A stretch of DNA of 64,000 nt from Flavobacteriaceae bacterium YJPT1-3 (GTDB taxonomy: Bacteria > Bacteroidota > Bacteroidia > Flavobacteriales > Flavobacteriaceae). Shown here one piece after another: positions 60,735 through 64,000 of the stretch. Made by a program: the position numbers and the translations under genes. Positions within the stretch are counted from its first letter, which is position 1. Each line of letters starts with the position of its first letter. Location: positions 1,405,501-1,469,500 of the forward strand of contig CP123444.1 in NCBI GenBank assembly GCA_029866965.1, read 5' to 3'. The notes beneath the pieces are model-generated. The model ran no database searches. It was not told where the DNA came from and saw nothing but the letters and a program-made list of their open reading frames with translations.

Positions 60735-61367
60735 ATGGAAGCCTTATTTATCGGACTTATATTAGGAGCTGTCATCGCCTATGTGCTTTACGCCCGCTTT
60801 GGGAAAAGCAAAAATCGGATGAATGCAGACGCTCAATCCGTTATTCTGATGGAAAAGATCAGAAGCGTTTGTAAATTCATCACCGTAGAGGGAGACTTCG
60901 CCGAAATTTACCATTATCAAAATGTCAAAGATAAATGGCTCAATTTGCTCTTAGGGAGTAAAAAAGCCCTGGTGCTCATCGATGCTAAAGCGCACGTGGG
61001 TTTCGATCTCACCAAAATTAAAATGCATGCAGAAGTAGATAAGCGCACCATCCACCTCAGTAATTTCCCTCAACCCGAATTGCTGAGCATTGAAACTGAT
61101 TTTAAGTACTATGACAAAAAAGAGGGTTGGGCAAATCCATTTACCTCTTCAGACCTGACCGAGATCAACCGGGAGGCCAAGCAACATATAGTCGATAAGA
61201 TTCCAAATAGCGGACTGTTGACCGAAGCATCCGCTCAGGCTTTAGATACTATTCAGCTGATGGAGAAGTTGGTGGAGACCATTGGCTGGAAGCTGGATTA
61301 TTCCGCTTTAGCCTCACAGCAACAGCAAATTGAGACGCAAAAGATGCGTGAAAAGTTAAAAATGTAA
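60735..61367 (+). CDS. DUF4230 family membrane-anchored protein
   Basis: 210 residues. One N-terminal helix (FIGLILGAVIAYVLYARF), then a domain with KFITVEGDFAEIYHY, KKALVLIDAKAHVGFDLTKI and FPQPELLSIETDFKYYDKKEGWANPFTSSDLTEINREAK, the DUF4230 pattern. The C-terminal helix is amphipathic. Function unknown; monocistronic as far as I can see. Confidence 0.85.
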   Translation: MEALFIGLILGAVIAYVLYARFGKSKNRMNADAQSVILMEKIRSVCKFITVEGDFAEIYHYQNVKDKWLNLLLGSKKALVLIDAKAHVGFDLTKIKMHAEVDKRTIHLSNFPQPELLSIETDFKYYDKKEGWANPFTSSDLTEINREAKQHIVDKIPNSGLLTEASAQALDTIQLMEKLVETIGWKLDYSALASQQQQIETQKMREKLKM

Positions 61368-61393
61368 GTACATTTGAGTAAAATTTTGGGGGC

Positions 61394-61813
61394 ATGATTA
61401 AACAGTTAATGAGATCTTTCCTAGGAGGTCTTGTGCTTACAGGGAGTCTTTTTTTAACTTCTTGTGAGTCTGACGAAAAACAAAAAAACGTGGAAGAACG
61501 TCTGGTAGGTACCTGGATTTGGGTAGAGACTACCGGAGGCGCTGAGAATGAAATTAAAGATCCCGATTCTTCCGGGAGAACCATGACCCTCGAATTTACA
61601 TCCACCGGCAACTATGCCTTACTCACCAGCGATAATCTGGGGAATGCCGGCGACTATGAGATCGTTTCCCGTAATTCTAAATTGCTGGACCGTCGGGTAG
61701 AATTCTTACTTCTGGGGGACAATGAGCCCAAGATTCTTATGCTTGACAAGGATCGTATGGAGCTGAAAGAAGATCAGGAAAATGGGATAACAACCATTTA
61801 CGTACGCGATTGA
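61394..61813 (+). CDS. Lipoprotein, lipocalin-like
   Basis: 139 residues. Lipobox LFLTSC (Cys about 24), then a small beta-rich domain beginning ERLVGTWIWVETTGGAENE and containing MTLEFTSTGNYALL, similar in layout to lipocalin-like DUF lipoproteins of Bacteroidetes. Ligand unknown. The next start is two bases past its stop. Confidence 0.75.
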   Translation: MIKQLMRSFLGGLVLTGSLFLTSCESDEKQKNVEERLVGTWIWVETTGGAENEIKDPDSSGRTMTLEFTSTGNYALLTSDNLGNAGDYEIVSRNSKLLDRRVEFLLLGDNEPKILMLDKDRMELKEDQENGITTIYVRD

Positions 61814-61815
61814 TC

Positions 61816-62175
61816 ATGCATATTGAAGCCTTTCGTGACTATTGTCTGGCTAAAAAAGGAGTCACAGAGAGCTTTCCTTTTGATGAGGATGTTTTGGTCT
61901 TTAAGGTCATGAACAAAATGTTTGCCCTGACTTCCCTCTCCCGTTTACCCAGACAAGCCAATCTAAAATGTGATCCGGAACGAGTAGAACGCTTACGCGA
62001 AGCCCATGACGGTTTGATTCTTCCCGGATATCATATGAATAAGCACCATTGGAATTCTGTCCTTTTAGAAGCCGGTTTGCCACCGGAGTTACTTACCGAA
62101 TTAATCGATCACTCCTACGAACTGATTGTAGCCAGCCTGCCTAAAAAATTACAACAAGAGCTCAGCGAGTTTTAA
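61816..62175 (+). CDS. MmcQ/YjbR family DNA-binding protein
   Basis: 120 residues. IEAFRDYCLAKKGVTESFPFDEDVLVFKVMNKMFALTSL, then CDPERVERLREAHDGLILPGYHMNKHHWNSV: the conserved core of MmcQ/YjbR proteins, which adopt a CyaY-like fold. The family is annotated as DNA-binding on limited evidence. ATG at 61816; a TTG at 61810 would overlap the lipoprotein gene. Confidence 0.88.
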   Translation: MHIEAFRDYCLAKKGVTESFPFDEDVLVFKVMNKMFALTSLSRLPRQANLKCDPERVERLREAHDGLILPGYHMNKHHWNSVLLEAGLPPELLTELIDHSYELIVASLPKKLQQELSEF

Positions 62176-62189
62176 TTTGCCTTCTATTC

Positions 62190-63959
62190 ATGGAAGCGAC
62201 TACCTTTTACAGCCAACACATAAAGGAGCTCAATCAAGCTTTAGCCAAGAGTAAGCAACAATTGCTCGTGTCTAGTTTGATCCGCCTGGGAGTCTTTGTT
62301 TTTGGAGTTTATGGGATCTATTTTCTCTGGAACATTCCTTGGATGGCTGTTCTCCTTGGAGCTATTACCCTAGGGCTATTTCTAAAACTCGTCGCCCGAC
62401 ACGCTGATCTCAAAGAAAAACAAGAATTACAACAACTTCAACGAGAGCGCTGTCAGACCGAACTTCAGGTTATGGATGGGGCATGGTCCCATTTGTCCAC
62501 GGGTTCTCGATTTATGCCTCGTGAGCATGCCTATGCGTCGGATATTGATCTGTTCGGTAAACATTCGTTATTTCAATTACTAAACAGAACGGTTTTACAT
62601 GCTGCGACAGCCTTGCTTGCCCGTTGGTTGTTGGCTAATGATCCCCTCAACGTTGCAGAAAAGCAACAGGCCGTGAATGAATTCGCAGCGCTCGCGGCCT
62701 GGCGACTGCACTTTACGGCCCTGGCGGCTCAAATCAAAGGGCAGGTCGACCTGACCACCCTAAAGGAGAATGCCTTGAGCCATGAAGCCTACGTACCCTC
62801 GCTGATGCGCTGGTTACCTTATTTTTTTCTCGGAATTTCGCTTCTGCTCATGATCGGGTTTGGCCTCGACTGGTGGACGGGCTATCTGCCTGCAGCCTGG
62901 TTTTTTCTGGGCTTAACAATCGCCGGGATCTATGCCAAGAGAACAGCCCGACTTTCCTCCAGGCTGGGTAAGGCTGAGGACGGACTTCAGCACTACGCTA
63001 AACTGCTGCTGGAACTTGAAAATACTAACTTTGAAAGTCGCCGACTGGAAGACCAGCGCAAGCGTCTACTGGACGGATCATCACCTCCTTCGCTACTGCT
63101 GCATCAGTTTTCAAGACGGTTGAATGCCCTTGACCAACGCAACAATATGTTGGTAGGGGTGCTCCTGAACGGTTTCGCCCTTTGGGACCTTTGGCAAGCC
63201 TATAGACTGGAGCAATGGATCGAAGCTCATGCGGCTAAGGTGGGTGTGTGGGGTGAAGTGATCGCCTACTTTGATGCGATGGACAGTATGGCCACCTTTA
63301 GCTTCAATCATCCAAACTATGTCTTTCCAACTCGGCCCGAGGAACCCTATCAAATGCAGTGCGAAGAATTGAAGCATCCCTTGATGCCTGAGGAGAAAGC
63401 GGTCGCCAATTCCATTGCTCTCCGGCAAGAAGAGTTTTTCATAATTACCGGAGCCAATATGGCTGGTAAAAGCACCTTTTTACGAACCGTTGCCTTGAGC
63501 CTGCTCATGACCAATCTGGGGTTGCCCCTAACAGCCAGTCGTGCTCAAATACGGCCGGTCAAGTTGATCAGCAGTATGAGAACGGATGATTCTTTAAGTG
63601 CGAATGCCTCTTATTTTTACTCAGAATTGGTGCATCTGAAAGCCATTATCGAGGCCTTGGAACAGGAGCCTCATTTTGTGGTGTTGGACGAGATCTTAAA
63701 AGGAACCAACAGTACGGACAAGGCCTTAGGATCCAAAAAATTCATGAGAAAATTGCTGGAGACATCAGCCACCGGGCTTATCGCCACCCATGACTTAAGC
63801 CTGTGCACGCTGGCTGAGGAAGAACAGGCGATCCGAAATTATTTTTTTGAGGCGGAGATCAAAGCAGATGAACTGTATTTTGATTATACCTTAAAACCGG
63901 GAATTTGCCAGAACATGAATGCATCCTTTCTGCTTAAAAAGATGGGTATCGTTGACTAA
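62190..63959 (+). CDS. Membrane-anchored MutS-like ATPase
   Basis: 589 residues. Two hydrophobic hairpins at about 28-70 and 205-245, a helical core, and a C-terminal MutS ATPase: Walker A ITGANMAGKSTFLRTVAL (about 418), SSMRTDDSLSANASYFYSEL, Walker B FVVLDEILKGTNSTDKALGSKKF and GLIATHDLSLCTL. The mismatch-binding and connector domains of MutS are absent, so a role in mismatch repair is unlikely; the DNA or protein target is unknown. Such MutS-related proteins are frequent in Bacteroidetes. Confidence 0.87.
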   Translation: MEATTFYSQHIKELNQALAKSKQQLLVSSLIRLGVFVFGVYGIYFLWNIPWMAVLLGAITLGLFLKLVARHADLKEKQELQQLQRERCQTELQVMDGAWSHLSTGSRFMPREHAYASDIDLFGKHSLFQLLNRTVLHAATALLARWLLANDPLNVAEKQQAVNEFAALAAWRLHFTALAAQIKGQVDLTTLKENALSHEAYVPSLMRWLPYFFLGISLLLMIGFGLDWWTGYLPAAWFFLGLTIAGIYAKRTARLSSRLGKAEDGLQHYAKLLLELENTNFESRRLEDQRKRLLDGSSPPSLLLHQFSRRLNALDQRNNMLVGVLLNGFALWDLWQAYRLEQWIEAHAAKVGVWGEVIAYFDAMDSMATFSFNHPNYVFPTRPEEPYQMQCEELKHPLMPEEKAVANSIALRQEEFFIITGANMAGKSTFLRTVALSLLMTNLGLPLTASRAQIRPVKLISSMRTDDSLSANASYFYSELVHLKAIIEALEQEPHFVVLDEILKGTNSTDKALGSKKFMRKLLETSATGLIATHDLSLCTLAEEEQAIRNYFFEAEIKADELYFDYTLKPGICQNMNASFLLKKMGIVD

Positions 63960-63968
63960 ATAAGAAAC

Positions 63969-64000
63969 TTGGATTCACTCACACAAATCGTTTTAGGCGC
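63969..64000 (+). CDS. Start of a probable YdjM-type membrane metal-dependent hydrolase (cut by window end)
   Basis: From TTG 63969 the frame reads (L/M)DSLTQIVLGA, which is the characteristic opening of the YdjM/DUF457 membrane-bound metal-dependent hydrolase family. Only ten codons are visible. Confidence 0.55.
   Translation, partial: MDSLTQIVLG

Overview
The window comes from a Bacteroidetes genome, most likely family Flavobacteriaceae. Evidence: TAnnTTTG-type promoters instead of sigma70 boxes, a giant adhesin with a type IX secretion (T9SS) type B C-terminal domain followed by SprF/PorP and OmpA genes, a DnaE carrying its own N-terminal exonuclease, an S16 with a long charged tail, and a BlaI/M56 pair. 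The genus cannot be fixed from this window. All functions are inferred from sequence patterns; no database search was run.

Layout. 1-12.6 kb is housekeeping: a metallophosphoesterase (cut by the window edge), a DUF3050 protein, an acyl-CoA dehydrogenase, the rpsP-rimM-trmN6 operon (rimM is frameshifted at a homopolymer), a PA2169-type four-helix protein, dnaE, trxA, a clpP homologue and a DUF58 protein. A tRNA-Asp gene follows at 12.7 kb. Next to it is a two-gene iron cassette (TonB-dependent siderophore receptor plus PepSY protein), bracketed by a 24-bp direct repeat that includes half of the tRNA unit's terminator. A coiled-coil lipoprotein and a TauE/SafE permease follow.

18-30 kb is an accessory island and the most unusual part. 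It holds decayed polymorphic-toxin modules. A secreted N-terminal segment occurs three times, once as a near-perfect 263-bp copy, and two of the copies lead into different nuclease tips (WHH/HNH and PD-(D/E)xK-like). Orphan toxin tips, several probable immunity genes (two SMI1/KNR4-like), a dead RAYT transposase and REP elements lie between them. Every recognisable toxin frame is broken by nonsense mutation, frameshift or truncation, while the neighbouring immunity-like genes are open. A 243-bp direct repeat made from the start of the permease gene encloses the toxin part. Further on are two pairs of paralogous unknown genes and relic coding fragments.

30-50.7 kb holds a mannose-6-phosphate isomerase, a nitroreductase, then a 15.9-kb gene for a 5286-residue surface protein with 15 near-identical 99-residue repeats and 24 repeats of 96-97 residues. 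SprF/PorP and OmpA-family genes follow in the same direction, forming a T9SS adhesin secretion and anchoring locus.

50.7-64 kb is ordinary chromosome again: a DUF456 protein, a blaI-blaR1 operon with a double palindromic operator, TPR and TonB_C-like proteins, an outer-membrane protein, a GT2 glycosyltransferase with a flippase-like membrane protein, ruvC, hemW, a cyclase-family enzyme, DUF4260 and DUF4230 proteins, a lipoprotein, a MmcQ/YjbR protein, a membrane MutS-like ATPase and the first codons of a probable YdjM-type hydrolase.

A 14-bp palindrome, GCTTTCGCGAAAGC, recurs inside genes across the window. In two genes its halves enclose a second palindrome inserted in frame.
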